A stretch of DNA of 50,307 bases from Pedobacter sp. Leaf250 (GTDB taxonomy: Bacteria > Bacteroidota > Bacteroidia > Sphingobacteriales > Sphingobacteriaceae). Where the stretch lies: contig NZ_CAKLBU010000029.1 of NCBI RefSeq assembly GCF_920984735.1, positions 1 to 50,307 on the forward strand, read 5' to 3'. Positions 33,287 through 41,935 of the stretch are shown here, piece by piece. The notes under the pieces are model-generated. The model saw nothing but the letters and a program-made list of their open reading frames with translations, was not told the DNA's origin and searched no databases. Each line of letters starts with the position of its first letter. The stretch's first letter is position 1. The position numbers and the translations under genes were made by a program.

Positions 33287-34437
33287 TATTTATCGAAATA
33301 TTTTCTACTTAATTGATCAAATGTGGGCACATTATGATAATGCCATTTGTTAACCACCACACCATTTTTTAAAAGAATAACCCCTGGGTTAGCCCTTACC
33401 ATACTTTTTAACGGAACGGCATCTGCAAAGAAAACTTCAGAAAAAAGATTATTTTTTTTGATAAATGACTCCGCATCCTGTGCCGAATTTGCTGTTAATA
33501 ATACTGTACGGATATTAAATTGTTTGGTAGCATTTATGGCCAATGCATTTAGCTTACCAATTGCAGGTTGGTTGGTATTATTTAAATCGTAGGCTACGAA
33601 TACCAAACTGTAATATGGATTTTCAATCAGCTCTTTAGTATAATCTGTACCAGAAGCATCAGTAATTTTTAAATCTTTTATTTTCGGTTCATAACCTTTT
33701 TTAACCAAACGCTGTATGGGATCTCCAACAATCTCCCAATTATTATCTTTCCAAATTTCGGTTTTTAGATAAGCCTTATCGCTCATATCTTTTTCCTCTT
33801 TGGTTTTTTTATTCACCAAGTGATACATAATCTCATACTCATCAGGCTTTTCTCCTGGCGGAATAACCATTTGTGAAGGTATATGTACACCAACTTTGTA
33901 AGGAAGGAAATCGATAATGGGAAGAACATTGTAGGTAAATATTCCAAAACCCAAAGAAATTAAGGTTACGGCAATCGCAATATTTCTTTGTGTAACCTCT
34001 TTTTTGAAGAGTGGCTGAATATGCTCTTTGTAATAGAAAATGATAAGAATTAGAACCAGCAAGATCAAATCTTTACTGAACGATTGCCAGGGTGTTAGCG
34101 GGATGGCATCGCCGAAACAGCCGCAACTTGTTACTACCTTAAATACTGCTGAAACAAAGGTTAAAAGCGTAAAGAAAATAATCAAAAGCAATAATCCCCA
34201 GGCTACCTTTTTACTCCAAAAACCAAGAAGTAAAAGGGCACCAAGTACAATTTCGAGTGTGCATAGCAAAATTGCAATTCCAGTTGCCGCTCCACTTAAA
34301 AAATTCATATGGAAAACTTCAAAATATTCTTGCAGTTTATAGCCAAACCCGAGTGGATCATTGGCCTTTATCAAACCTGAAAATATAAAAAGTATGCCGA
34401 CAAAAAATCTAGAGAAACCTAAGATTATATTTTTCAT
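33286..34437 (-). CDS. BT_3928-like membrane protein (DoxX/MauE-type with C-terminal domain)
   Basis: A 383-residue protein. The N-terminal half is a four-helix DoxX/MauE-like module with GILFIFSGLIKANDPLGFGY near the start and the paired cysteines of SCGCFGDAIPLTPW near 105-118. A membrane-anchored C-terminal region (about 165-383) looks thioredoxin-like in layout (RTVLLTANSAQDAESFIKK, NPGVILLKNGVV) but lacks a CXXC. MauE relatives help electron transfer or disulfide formation. It sits between DUF1599 and a DppB-like permease in one operon. Confidence 0.82.
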   Translation of the reverse strand: MKNIILGFSRFFVGILFIFSGLIKANDPLGFGYKLQEYFEVFHMNFLSGAATGIAILLCTLEIVLGALLLLGFWSKKVAWGLLLLIIFFTLLTFVSAVFKVVTSCGCFGDAIPLTPWQSFSKDLILLVLILIIFYYKEHIQPLFKKEVTQRNIAIAVTLISLGFGIFTYNVLPIIDFLPYKVGVHIPSQMVIPPGEKPDEYEIMYHLVNKKTKEEKDMSDKAYLKTEIWKDNNWEIVGDPIQRLVKKGYEPKIKDLKITDASGTDYTKELIENPYYSLVFVAYDLNNTNQPAIGKLNALAINATKQFNIRTVLLTANSAQDAESFIKKNNLFSEVFFADAVPLKSMVRANPGVILLKNGVVVNKWHYHNVPTFDQLSRKYFDK

Positions 34438-34440
34438 TAT

Positions 34441-34986
34441 TTATTTTACTCCTAACTTAATTAACGCAAAAACAGAATAATTTAACATATCCTGATAATT
34501 TGCCTTCACACCTTCTGATGCTAACGTTTGTCCCTCGTTATCTTCAATCTGCTTCACGCGGAATATTTTCATTAAAATCAAATCGGTTAAAGAACTGATG
34601 CGCATATCTCTCCAAGCCTCGCCATAATCGTGGTTTTTAGCAAACATTAAATCTTTGGTTTCCTTAACCTTTTCTTCGAAAGAAGTTTCTACTTGATCGT
34701 AAGGCAATTCGTTTGAATCGGCTTCCGTCAATTCCAATTGCATCATCGCAATTACGCAATAGTTTACAATCCCAATGTATTCAGAAGTAATATTCTCCCC
34801 TACCAGGCTTACCTTTTTTTCTTCCAAAGTGCGTATGCGTTGGGCTTTGATAAAAATTTGATCAGTAATGGAACTTGGTCTTAATATGCGCCAGGCAGTT
34901 CCATAGTCTCTTGTTTTTTTAAGAAATAGTGATCTGCATACGGCGATCACTTCATCAAATTCTATAGCGGTATTTGTTTGTGCCAA
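34441..34986 (-). CDS. DUF1599 protein with internal duplication
   Basis: A 181-residue soluble protein made of two copies of the same module. The first copy has KKTRDYGTAWRILRPSSITD and QRIRTLEE. The second has KNHDYGEAWRDMRISSLTD and FRVKQIED about 90 residues later. DYG.AWR..R.SS.TD is conserved in both. DUF1599 domains are associated with nucleotide metabolism in some contexts, and no activity can be assigned here. It is divergent from folP and is the first gene of the leftward operon with the BT_3928-like and DppB-like genes, with 3 bases between. Confidence 0.88.
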   Translation of the reverse strand: MAQTNTAIEFDEVIAVCRSLFLKKTRDYGTAWRILRPSSITDQIFIKAQRIRTLEEKKVSLVGENITSEYIGIVNYCVIAMMQLELTEADSNELPYDQVETSFEEKVKETKDLMFAKNHDYGEAWRDMRISSLTDLILMKIFRVKQIEDNEGQTLASEGVKANYQDMLNYSVFALIKLGVK

Positions 34987-35011
34987 TTGAAGGAATTATT
35001 TAGTTTTAATG

Positions 35012-35019
35012 TATTTTTG
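35012..35019 (+). promoter_or_regulatory. Candidate -7 element upstream of folP
   Basis: TATTTTTG is an exact TAnnTTTG match 66 bases before the ATG at 35085. The -33 position is poor (ATTG three bases off ideal spacing). Confidence 0.35.
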
Positions 35020-35084
35020 TCCTTAAAGAACAAAAGCTAAAGATACATTTTTAAAGCGAAACCCAAATCCCGGAAGGGTTTATT

Positions 35085-35942
35085 ATGGCAGAAAAAAACT
35101 TTTTCGAACCGAAAAAAACCATCAATGTTAAAGGTAAATTAATTGATTTAAGCACTCCTAAAGTAATGGGAATCTTGAATATTACGCCCGATTCGTTTTA
35201 CAGCGACAGCAGAACTAAATCAATTTATGAAGCACTTTCAAAAGCAGAAAAATTTTTAGAGCAGGGAGCAACCTTTATTGATATTGGTGGATATTCATCG
35301 CGACCGGGCGCTGCAGATATTACCGTAGCGGAAGAATTATACAGGATGGTTCCGGTGGTTGAGGCAATTGCGACTACGCTTCCTGAAGCCATTATTTCAA
35401 TTGATACATTCAGAGCGCAAGTAGCTGAGGAAACCATTTACGCAGGCGCTCATATTATTAACGATATTTCGGCTGGCGATATGGATGAGGAAATGTTTGA
35501 CATGGTAGCAAAACTGCAAGTACCTTACATCATTATGCACATGCAGGGAACGCCACAAAATATGCAGCAAAATCCAGTGTATCAGAATGTAACTTTAGAA
35601 GTGGTGGATACTCTTGCCAGTAAAGTTGCTAAACTCCGTTCATTAAAAATCCACGATGTAATTATCGATCCAGGTTTTGGCTTCGGAAAAACGCTAGAGC
35701 ACAACTATCAACTGTTAAACGACTTGGAAGCCTTCAAAATCTTTCAGCTTCCTATTTTAGTAGGATTTTCCAGAAAAGGAATGATTTATAAAGTTTTGGG
35801 CAATACCGCTAATGAAGCCTTAAACGGAACGACCGTTTTAAATACCATTGCATTACAAAAAGGTGCTGGAATTTTGCGTGTGCATGATGTTAAAGAAGCC
35901 GTTGAATGCGTGAAATTAGTGGAAAGGCTAAGTTTTGGTTAA
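35085..35942 (+). CDS. folP: Dihydropteroate synthase
   Basis: A 285-residue DHPS TIM barrel. Signatures are VMGILNITPDSFYSDSRT (pterin/phosphate loop 1), FIDIGGYSSRPGA (loop 2), DTFRAQVAEE, INDISAG, IMHMQGTP, IDPGFGFGKTLEHN, VGFSRKGMI and a final RVHDV. It joins p-aminobenzoate to the pterin diphosphate in folate synthesis. A TATTTTTG at 35012-35019 may be the -7 promoter element. In many Bacteroidota folP lies directly before the diadenylate cyclase gene, but here a four-helix-bundle gene sits between them. Confidence 0.96.
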   Translation: MAEKNFFEPKKTINVKGKLIDLSTPKVMGILNITPDSFYSDSRTKSIYEALSKAEKFLEQGATFIDIGGYSSRPGAADITVAEELYRMVPVVEAIATTLPEAIISIDTFRAQVAEETIYAGAHIINDISAGDMDEEMFDMVAKLQVPYIIMHMQGTPQNMQQNPVYQNVTLEVVDTLASKVAKLRSLKIHDVIIDPGFGFGKTLEHNYQLLNDLEAFKIFQLPILVGFSRKGMIYKVLGNTANEALNGTTVLNTIALQKGAGILRVHDVKEAVECVKLVERLSFG

Positions 35943-36084
35943 ATTGTTTAATTGTTTTAATTGTTTAACTGATAAATAATCAGATTAAATAATATTAACT
36001 CGATTAATCGTTTAACGGTTTAATCGAAAGTACAAATTTTCCTATTGTTAGATTGCATTGATGATTGAATTTAAAGCAATTATT

Positions 36085-36447
36085 ATGCATATATATTCAT
36101 TTGAAAAATTAGAAACTTGGCAGAAAGCAAGATTATTTAGAAAAGAAATTTATCTATTAGTAAAGAAATTTACAAGAGAAGAAATATTTGGCTTAACAAG
36201 TCAAATTAAAAGATCTGCGAGCAGTATAGGTGATTGCCTAGCTGAAGGCTCTGGTAGGATTACTGCTAAAGATAAGGCGCATTTTGTATCAATGTCATAC
36301 TCGAGTGCACTAGAAACTATAAATCATATTATAGGCGCTCATGATTTGGGGTATATAAATGACGAAGAATATAAATTTTTCAGATTAAATCTTGATGAAT
36401 TAACTAATAAACTCAATGCATTAAGAAAATCAATTTTAAAGAACTAA
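36085..36447 (+). CDS. Four-helix-bundle protein (23S rRNA intervening-sequence protein family)
   Basis: A 120-residue helical protein starting MHIYSFEKLETWQKARLF. I chose the ATG at 36085, since family members begin with this segment; in-frame ATG 36061 adds eight residues. Diagnostic parts are FGLTSQIKRSASSIGDCLAE and GSGRITAKDKAHFV. The family was first met in intervening sequences of 23S rRNA genes, and single copies are scattered in many Bacteroidota genomes. Function unknown. It separates folP from cdaA and is flanked by AT-rich direct and inverted words (AATTGTTTAA types). Confidence 0.9.
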   Translation: MHIYSFEKLETWQKARLFRKEIYLLVKKFTREEIFGLTSQIKRSASSIGDCLAEGSGRITAKDKAHFVSMSYSSALETINHIIGAHDLGYINDEEYKFFRLNLDELTNKLNALRKSILKN

Positions 36448-36530
36448 AAATGGATTGTACAATTAACAGTTCTACAATTAACCAATTACTACATTTAAAC
36501 AATTAACCAAAAAAAACTATCTTGTGGCTG

Positions 36531-37322
36531 ATGAAAGGTTTTGATTTTGATTTCCTTAAGGTATCGCCAACTGATGTAGTTGATATTGTACTCGTTGCAA
36601 TACTGATTTACTACGTTTACACCCTCATTCGCAATACTTTAGCTGTAAACTTATTGGTTGGAATGTTTATTATCACAGTATTTTACTGGATAGTAAAAGC
36701 ACTTCACATGGAATTACTAACCACCATCATAGAGAAATTTATGAGTGTTGGTATCATTGCTTTGATTGTAATTTTTCACCCCGAAATTAGGCGTTTCCTT
36801 TTACTCATTGGTAAAAATGCATTTTTGCAAAAAAATAAGGCCTGGTGGGGTTATTTATTTGGTAGAAAAGAAATTGAGCGCAACAACCTAACCCGAATAA
36901 AACCCATTATTGATGCCTGCAAAACTATGAAGAAAACCCGTACAGGTGCTTTAATCGTTTTTGTAAAATTTTATGATGAACAGTTTTTTGCCAACAGTTG
37001 CGAAGTTGTTGATGCAAAAATATCAAAACGTTTATTAGAAAGTATATTCCAGAAGAATAGCCCATTGCATGATGGTGCTGTAGTAATTTCCGAAAACAAA
37101 ATCAAAAGTGCCAGTTGTATTCTTCCTCTAACAGATAATGATCAATTGCCATCTCAATTTGGATTGAGGCATAGAGCAGGCATTGGAGTGTCGGAAACCA
37201 CCGATGCTGTGGCTGTAATTATTTCAGAAGAAACTGGAGAAATATCTTACGCCAAACAAGGGCGTGTAAGAATGAACGTATCGTTCGGAGAATTGGAGAA
37301 ATTGCTCAACAAAGATTTTTAA
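36531..37322 (+). CDS. cdaA: Diadenylate cyclase CdaA
   Basis: A 263-residue membrane c-di-AMP synthase. The ATG at 36531 is preferred over the in-frame TTG at 36522. Three membrane helices lie in the first ~90 residues (VVDIVLVAILIYYVYTL onward), followed by the DAC domain. NSPLHDGAVVI carries the DGA motif and GLRHRAGIGVSE the RHR motif, both required for catalysis. It condenses two ATP to c-di-AMP, which controls osmotic and wall homeostasis. The usual partners cdaR and glmM are not adjacent. Confidence 0.94.
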   Translation: MKGFDFDFLKVSPTDVVDIVLVAILIYYVYTLIRNTLAVNLLVGMFIITVFYWIVKALHMELLTTIIEKFMSVGIIALIVIFHPEIRRFLLLIGKNAFLQKNKAWWGYLFGRKEIERNNLTRIKPIIDACKTMKKTRTGALIVFVKFYDEQFFANSCEVVDAKISKRLLESIFQKNSPLHDGAVVISENKIKSASCILPLTDNDQLPSQFGLRHRAGIGVSETTDAVAVIISEETGEISYAKQGRVRMNVSFGELEKLLNKDF

Positions 37323-37342
37323 TTTTTTTAGATGTTTGGCTA

Positions 37343-37387
37343 TTGGTTGGTTAGTATCCTTAAAAAACCAAAAAACTAACCAACCAA
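37343..37387. terminator. Bidirectional hairpin between cdaA and the bacilliredoxin gene
   Basis: TTGGTTGGTTAGT (37343-37355) and ACTAACCAACCAA (37375-37387) form a perfect 13-bp stem with a 19-base loop between two convergent genes. There is no long T tract. Confidence 0.5.
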
Positions 37388-37399
37388 AATCCAAAAAAA

Positions 37400-37810
37400 C
37401 TAGCAATACTGCTCAAAAGCACCAATAAGGTTATCGGCAATCATTGCTGCTGGTCTGCCTTCAATCTGGTGACGCTCAATCATATGCACTAATTTACCAT
37501 CTTTAAATAAAGCCATTGCTGGAGAAGATGGAGGAAAAGGCATCATGTAGTTTCTAGCTTGATCTACAGCTTCTCTTTCCATACCAGCAAAAACAGTTAC
37601 CAATTTATCTGGATGTTTTTCGTGGGCAGCTGCTGCTCGTGCTGCCGGGCGAGCATTTGCTGCTGCACAACCACAAACAGAATTTACCACAACCAATACA
37701 GTTCCCTCGCCTTTAATGGCTTGATCAACTTCTTCGGCGTTTTTTAATTCTTGAAAACCTACGTTGGTTAATTCCTTACGCATTGGTTCTACTAAATATT
37801 CTGGATACAT
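37400..37810 (-). CDS. Bacilliredoxin BrxA/BrxB family protein (DUF1094)
   Basis: A 136-residue thioredoxin-fold protein with the bacilliredoxin CGC active site (C46, C48 in VVNSVCGCAAAN), followed by MPFPPSSPAMALFKDGKLVHMIERH in the C-terminal half. Members remove bacillithiol from mixed disulfides. Many Bacteroidota make bacillithiol, so the role fits. Its downstream partner genes are not clustered. Convergent with cdaA. Confidence 0.93.
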   Translation of the reverse strand: MYPEYLVEPMRKELTNVGFQELKNAEEVDQAIKGEGTVLVVVNSVCGCAAANARPAARAAAAHEKHPDKLVTVFAGMEREAVDQARNYMMPFPPSSPAMALFKDGKLVHMIERHQIEGRPAAMIADNLIGAFEQYC

Positions 37811-37854
37811 TATCGTTAGTTTTTATTTACAATCTGAATGGTACAAAAATAAGA

Positions 37855-37882
37855 AAATCGGATGGTATGCACCATCCGATTT
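37855..37882 (-). terminator. Terminator of the leftward small-membrane-protein operon
   Basis: AAATCGGATGGT (37855-37866) pairs with ACCATCCGATTT (37871-37882) through 12 bp with a 4-base loop. On the minus strand the stem is followed by TTCTTATTTTTG. It lies just beyond the stop of the CCC-motif gene. Confidence 0.75.
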
Positions 37883-37906
37883 ATATTTTTAAGGTAAAAT
37901 TAGTGC

Positions 37907-38374
37907 TTAGTTAAATCCTTTAAAAAATCGATCATAAGCTTCTGGGTGTGTAATTGCTCCAGCAATTATTAAAACGAAGAAAATAATAAAAAGTAAGCTT
38001 AATATTGTGGCAATCATTCCACATATTTTACCCGCTTTGGCATTTTTATACGATGATTCGGTATACATTGTTGGATTTAGTTGATATTTTTTTATATCAC
38101 TGCCGCCAAGTGCCCAGGCAATAATTCCAAAAATTAAACCAAAAATGCCATAAAAACAACATGCAGGAAGGGCTAATATCCCCAACACTAAAGCTACTGT
38201 GGCATTTGGCAAATTTTGCTGACCACCCATACCACCAAACTGACCAAATGGAGGTGGCTGTTGAAAAGGTGGCGGAGTTGTTGGTCCGAAACCAGAACGA
38301 GGACCAACTGGCTGTTCTGGTTTATTTAAATCTATAGGATTATTTCGTGGTGGATTTTGTTGTTCGTCTGACAT
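37907..38374 (-). CDS. CCC-motif/DUF4190-like membrane protein
   Basis: A 155-residue protein. The first 50 residues are a Pro/Gly-rich cytosolic tail (FQQPPPFGQFGGMGG). Two membrane helices follow: VALVLGILALPACCFYGIFG with a paired cysteine, and ILSLLFIIFFVLIIAGAI. A polar KNAKAGKICGMIAT segment lies between them. This matches CCC-motif membrane proteins of Bacteroidota, whose function is unknown. It follows the DUF2752 gene by two bases. Confidence 0.85.
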   Translation of the reverse strand: MSDEQQNPPRNNPIDLNKPEQPVGPRSGFGPTTPPPFQQPPPFGQFGGMGGQQNLPNATVALVLGILALPACCFYGIFGLIFGIIAWALGGSDIKKYQLNPTMYTESSYKNAKAGKICGMIATILSLLFIIFFVLIIAGAITHPEAYDRFFKGFN

Positions 38375-38376
38375 AG

Positions 38377-38700
38377 TTAAGCGGTAAGTTGGTGGTTGTA
38401 TATTTTGTAAATGTAGCTGATTAACACAATTACTGCAATACCTAAAAATGCAAATTTTATTGCAGAAGCACCAAATTTAAAATCGAATTTTAAATGAAGC
38501 CCAGTAAAAATAATGAGCAAAATTAAAGGAATAGTTGCTGGATAATATTTGAAAGAAACGATTAAATCACCTTTCATAAGCGAAATTATGGATCTTTGTA
38601 AACCACAACCGGGGCAATCAAAACCGAAGTAAGTTTTAAAAGGGCAGGCCAAAAGATTGCGGCCTAGCCAATCGAAAAAACTAGGTTGTTGCAGGATCAT
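38377..38700 (-). CDS. DUF2752 domain protein
   Basis: A 107-residue membrane protein with the DUF2752 core: an N-terminal CPFKTYFGFDCPGCGLQRS motif with three cysteines, then two hydrophobic helices (about 45-65 and 78-100). The function is not known. It overlaps the upstream YkvA-like gene by 20 bases and is followed closely by the CCC-motif gene, so the three form one leftward operon. Confidence 0.87.
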   Translation of the reverse strand: MILQQPSFFDWLGRNLLACPFKTYFGFDCPGCGLQRSIISLMKGDLIVSFKYYPATIPLILLIIFTGLHLKFDFKFGASAIKFAFLGIAVIVLISYIYKIYNHQLTA

Positions 38701-39115
38701 CTATATTACCAATAAATTTTATTTGAGCATCCTTCCACACCTTATATTTTTCCAAATCCTTCAATACTTGTTTATAAACTAAATTAAGCACAAAAATATC
38801 ATCCATAAAACCCAACAATGGAACAAAATCCGGAACAATATCCAGAGGGGAAAGAAAATATATAATTCCTCCTAAAATGGCAATGATAGATCGTTTTGGG
38901 ATTTCCGTATAGTCGCCGTTTACATAATCTTTTGCCACACCAAAAAGCAAAACCATTTTAGCCCAAACACCATCCAACTCCCCTTTATTATTTATGGCCT
39001 TACCTAAAGCATCTTTGATCGTGCTGTTTGCTTTAGATTTATCATTTAAAATCAGGGTGGCTCTATTTTCCGATTTCTTAAAAAAATCCAATACTTTCCT
39101 TCTACTAAATCTCAT
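38681..39115 (-). CDS. YkvA/DUF1232 family membrane protein
   Basis: A 144-residue protein whose C-terminal half carries the DUF1232 signature: GGIIYFLSPLDIVPDFVPLL, then GFMDDIFVLNLVYK. The N-terminal half is a basic, helical cytosolic segment (RFSRRKVLDFFKK). Membrane-associated, function unknown. First gene of the three-gene operon that also encodes DUF2752 and CCC-motif proteins. Confidence 0.88.
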   Translation of the reverse strand: MRFSRRKVLDFFKKSENRATLILNDKSKANSTIKDALGKAINNKGELDGVWAKMVLLFGVAKDYVNGDYTEIPKRSIIAILGGIIYFLSPLDIVPDFVPLLGFMDDIFVLNLVYKQVLKDLEKYKVWKDAQIKFIGNIDDPATT

Positions 39116-39190
39116 AAATAATGCTTTACAAATTAACGTCCAAAAAGATTAAACATATATGCCAAATTCTATTATTTAATCAAAGTACAA

Positions 39191-39604
39191 TTATTTTTTA
39201 TCGAACAATATGAGCAACTTTTTATCAAACGAGATCGGAATCATTCTATCATTTACGGTATCCTGTTCAAATAATTGCCTTTTAATAGGATCAAACACAA
39301 ACCTGGCAATAATGGGCATGCGATCGGAATAGCTTTCATGGAGGTTAAAATCATATGTTTTTGAATAGCTTTGCGATGGATCCGTTTTTGGATTAGGACT
39401 CGATTCAAGCATAATACCATACGAAGTGCCTTCATTTGCGACTACTCTTTCGTACAATCCTTTTGTAAGCTGTTTACATCGCGGCGAAGTTTCGACAATT
39501 TTGTAGGCGATTTTTGCTTTGTTACTTTCCTTAATTTGGGCAGATATTTCAAAACTTAAACAAGTTAAGATAACCAATGACAGAACAGTTGTTTTAAACC
39601 ACAT
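39191..39604 (-). CDS. Secreted hypothetical protein (137 aa)
   Basis: A signal peptide at about 1-22 (LVILTCLSFEISAQ) is followed by a mostly beta polar domain with PRCKQLTKGLYERVVANEG and FVFDPIKRQLFEQDTV. One cysteine remains in the mature part. No family recognised. It lies nine bases downstream of the GH3-family gene on the same strand, so it may be cotranscribed with it. Confidence 0.7.
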   Translation of the reverse strand: MWFKTTVLSLVILTCLSFEISAQIKESNKAKIAYKIVETSPRCKQLTKGLYERVVANEGTSYGIMLESSPNPKTDPSQSYSKTYDFNLHESYSDRMPIIARFVFDPIKRQLFEQDTVNDRMIPISFDKKLLILFDKK

Positions 39605-39613
39605 ACATTTTTG

Positions 39614-41137
39614 TTAAGCGGCCGAAGCACTCATCATTTCCAAAATATCATCAATGTATTTTCTTTCATTAGCCAAACGGGGCACTTTATGCTGGCCTCC
39701 TAATTTATCCTTAGCTTTTAGCCAATTATAGAAAGTATTTACCGGGGCATTATGAACGGTTGGACGACATAAGGCCATATCTTTAAATCTTTTCGCATCA
39801 TAATCAGAGTTTACCTCACGCAAGGTATTGTCCATTACATCAATAAACTTCTCAAAATCGTTAGGTTGTTTATCAAACTCAATAATCCATTCATGCCCAC
39901 CCGCTTTCTCGCCCTCAAAATAAATCGGACCAGCGGTATAATCTTTAATTTCTGCCCCGGTTTCCAGACAAGCTCTCGTTAAGGCCTGTTCGGCATTATC
40001 AATAATTACCTCTTCGCCAAATGCATTGATAAAATGTTTTGTACGGCCAGTAATTTTAATTCGATAAGGTGAAAGAGAAGTAAATTGAACGGTATCGCCA
40101 ATCATGTATCGCCACAAACCACCATTAGTTGAAATCACAATGGCGTAATTTTTATGCAGTTCAACTTCGCCCAATAAAAGTGCTTTAGGGTTTTCTTCGC
40201 CAATGTTTTCCATCGGAATAAACTCATAGAAAATGCCATAATCCAACATCAACAACATCTCATCCGAATCATCTTGATCCTGAATTCCGAAAAATCCTTC
40301 AGATGCATTATAAGTTTCCAAATAATACATATCATTCGATGGAATGAGCTGCTTGAATTGCTCTCGATAGGGAGCGAAATTTACTGCTCCATGAATGTAA
40401 ACTTCGAGGTTAGGCCAAACTTCCAGCAAATTGCTTTTGCCTGTAAGCTCTAAAACTTTTTTGGCCAGAACGATTGTCCAGGTAGGAACGCCAGAAATAC
40501 TGGTTACATTTTCATGGATCGTGGCTTCCGCCATACGGTCCATTTTAATTTCATAATTGTCCATTAAAGCAATAGACATATCAGGCGTACGGTAAAACTC
40601 GGCCCAAATGGGTAAGTTTTTAATCAGCACAGCTGATAAATCACCATAAAAACAATCTTCGTTTAATTGATTTACCTGGTGGCTTCCGCCTAAAACCAAA
40701 CCTTTCCCGGTGAACATTTGGTTATCTGGCCGGTTGTTGCAATAAATGGAAAGCATATCTTTACCTCCTTTGAAATGGCATTCTTCTAAACTTTCTTGAG
40801 AAACTGGGATAAATTTACTTCGATCGCTGGTAGTTCCGGAAGATTTTGCAAACCACTTAATATCCGATGGCCAAAGTATATTTTGTTCGCCGGCCAACAT
40901 CCTTTCAATATATGGTTTTAATGTATCGTAGTTTTGAATTGGAACACGTTCTTGATACTGTTGGGGAGTTAAAAGGGATTTATAATCATACAATTTACCC
41001 CACTCTGTATTTTCTGCACTATCAATTAAAGTATGAAACCATTCCTGTTGAACATCGTATGGATATTTCATAAAAAGCTCGATCTGATGGATCCGCTTTT
41101 TCATTAACCAGGTAAAAATTGAATTTACAATTGCCAT
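39614..41137 (-). CDS. GH3 auxin-responsive promoter family protein
   Basis: A 507-residue adenylate-forming enzyme of the GH3 family, close to the usual bacterial length. It begins with AIVNSIFTWLMKKRIHQIEL and KYPYDVQQEWFHTLIDSAE. The ATP-binding SSGTTSDRSKFIPVSQES (about 113-130) and YNASEGFFGIQD (about 278-289) are family hallmarks, and the C-terminal domain ends HKVPRLANERKYIDDIL. Plant members conjugate acids such as indole-acetate to amino acids. Bacterial substrates are mostly unknown. It is downstream of lptB on the same strand. Confidence 0.92.
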   Translation of the reverse strand: MAIVNSIFTWLMKKRIHQIELFMKYPYDVQQEWFHTLIDSAENTEWGKLYDYKSLLTPQQYQERVPIQNYDTLKPYIERMLAGEQNILWPSDIKWFAKSSGTTSDRSKFIPVSQESLEECHFKGGKDMLSIYCNNRPDNQMFTGKGLVLGGSHQVNQLNEDCFYGDLSAVLIKNLPIWAEFYRTPDMSIALMDNYEIKMDRMAEATIHENVTSISGVPTWTIVLAKKVLELTGKSNLLEVWPNLEVYIHGAVNFAPYREQFKQLIPSNDMYYLETYNASEGFFGIQDQDDSDEMLLMLDYGIFYEFIPMENIGEENPKALLLGEVELHKNYAIVISTNGGLWRYMIGDTVQFTSLSPYRIKITGRTKHFINAFGEEVIIDNAEQALTRACLETGAEIKDYTAGPIYFEGEKAGGHEWIIEFDKQPNDFEKFIDVMDNTLREVNSDYDAKRFKDMALCRPTVHNAPVNTFYNWLKAKDKLGGQHKVPRLANERKYIDDILEMMSASAA

Positions 41138-41162
41138 AATTATTTTTTACAACAAATCATAT

Positions 41163-41903
41163 TTAAACATCAAATTTCTTACGCTTCAATACGAAGTTAG
41201 CTCCTAAATATACTTTTCTTACCATCTCATTTTCTGCCAAAACCTCTGGTACACCTTGTTCAAGAATCTTCCCTTCAAAAAGCAAATAGGCTCTATCAGT
41301 AATGGAAAGTGTTTCCTGTACATTGTGATCGGTTATTAGTATACCAATATTTTTATGTTTTAGTTTTGCTACAATACTCTGAATCTCTTCAACAGCAATC
41401 GGATCGACACCCGCAAAAGGCTCATCTAAAAGGATGAAATTTGGATTTGCCGCCAAAGCACGGGCAATTTCTGTTCTTCTTCTTTCCCCTCCTGATAAAA
41501 GGTCGCCCCGATTTTTACGAACCTTGTGCAAACTAAATTCGTTAATCAGTTCCTCCAATTTATCTTTCTGCTCTTCTTTGGTCATGTTGCTCATTTCCAA
41601 AATAGCAAGGATATTATCTTCTACAGTAAGCTTCCTAAAAACAGATGCCTCTTGCGCCAAATATCCAATACCTTTTTGCGCCCTGCGATACATGGCATCT
41701 TCTGTAATGTCTTCATCTTCTAAAAAAATGCGACCTTCATTTGGTTTGATCAAACCTACAATCATGTAAAAAGATGTGGTTTTGCCAGCACCATTAGGAC
41801 CAAGCAAACCCACTATTTCTCCCTGACTTACATTAAAAGAAACATCATTTACAACAGTACGTTGCTTATATTTTTTAACCAGATTTTCGGCTCTTAATAT
41901 CAT
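41163..41903 (-). CDS. lptB: Lipopolysaccharide export ABC ATPase LptB
   Basis: A 246-residue ABC ATPase. Walker A is GPNGAGKTT (35-43), the Q-loop lies in YLAQEASVFRKLTVEDN, the signature is LSGGERRRTEIARALA, Walker B is NFILLDEPFAGVDPIAVEEI and the H-loop is ITDHNVQET. FRKLTVEDN, the GERRR signature and GVDPIAV are typical of LptB, which drives LPS extraction from the inner membrane with LptF/G. Those genes are not in this window. A WaaA Kdo transferase is encoded at 17.4-18.6 kb. Confidence 0.94.
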   Translation of the reverse strand: MILRAENLVKKYKQRTVVNDVSFNVSQGEIVGLLGPNGAGKTTSFYMIVGLIKPNEGRIFLEDEDITEDAMYRRAQKGIGYLAQEASVFRKLTVEDNILAILEMSNMTKEEQKDKLEELINEFSLHKVRKNRGDLLSGGERRRTEIARALAANPNFILLDEPFAGVDPIAVEEIQSIVAKLKHKNIGILITDHNVQETLSITDRAYLLFEGKILEQGVPEVLAENEMVRKVYLGANFVLKRKKFDV

Positions 41904-41935
41904 TCTATATATTTTATAGATTAAGGAATAATGAA

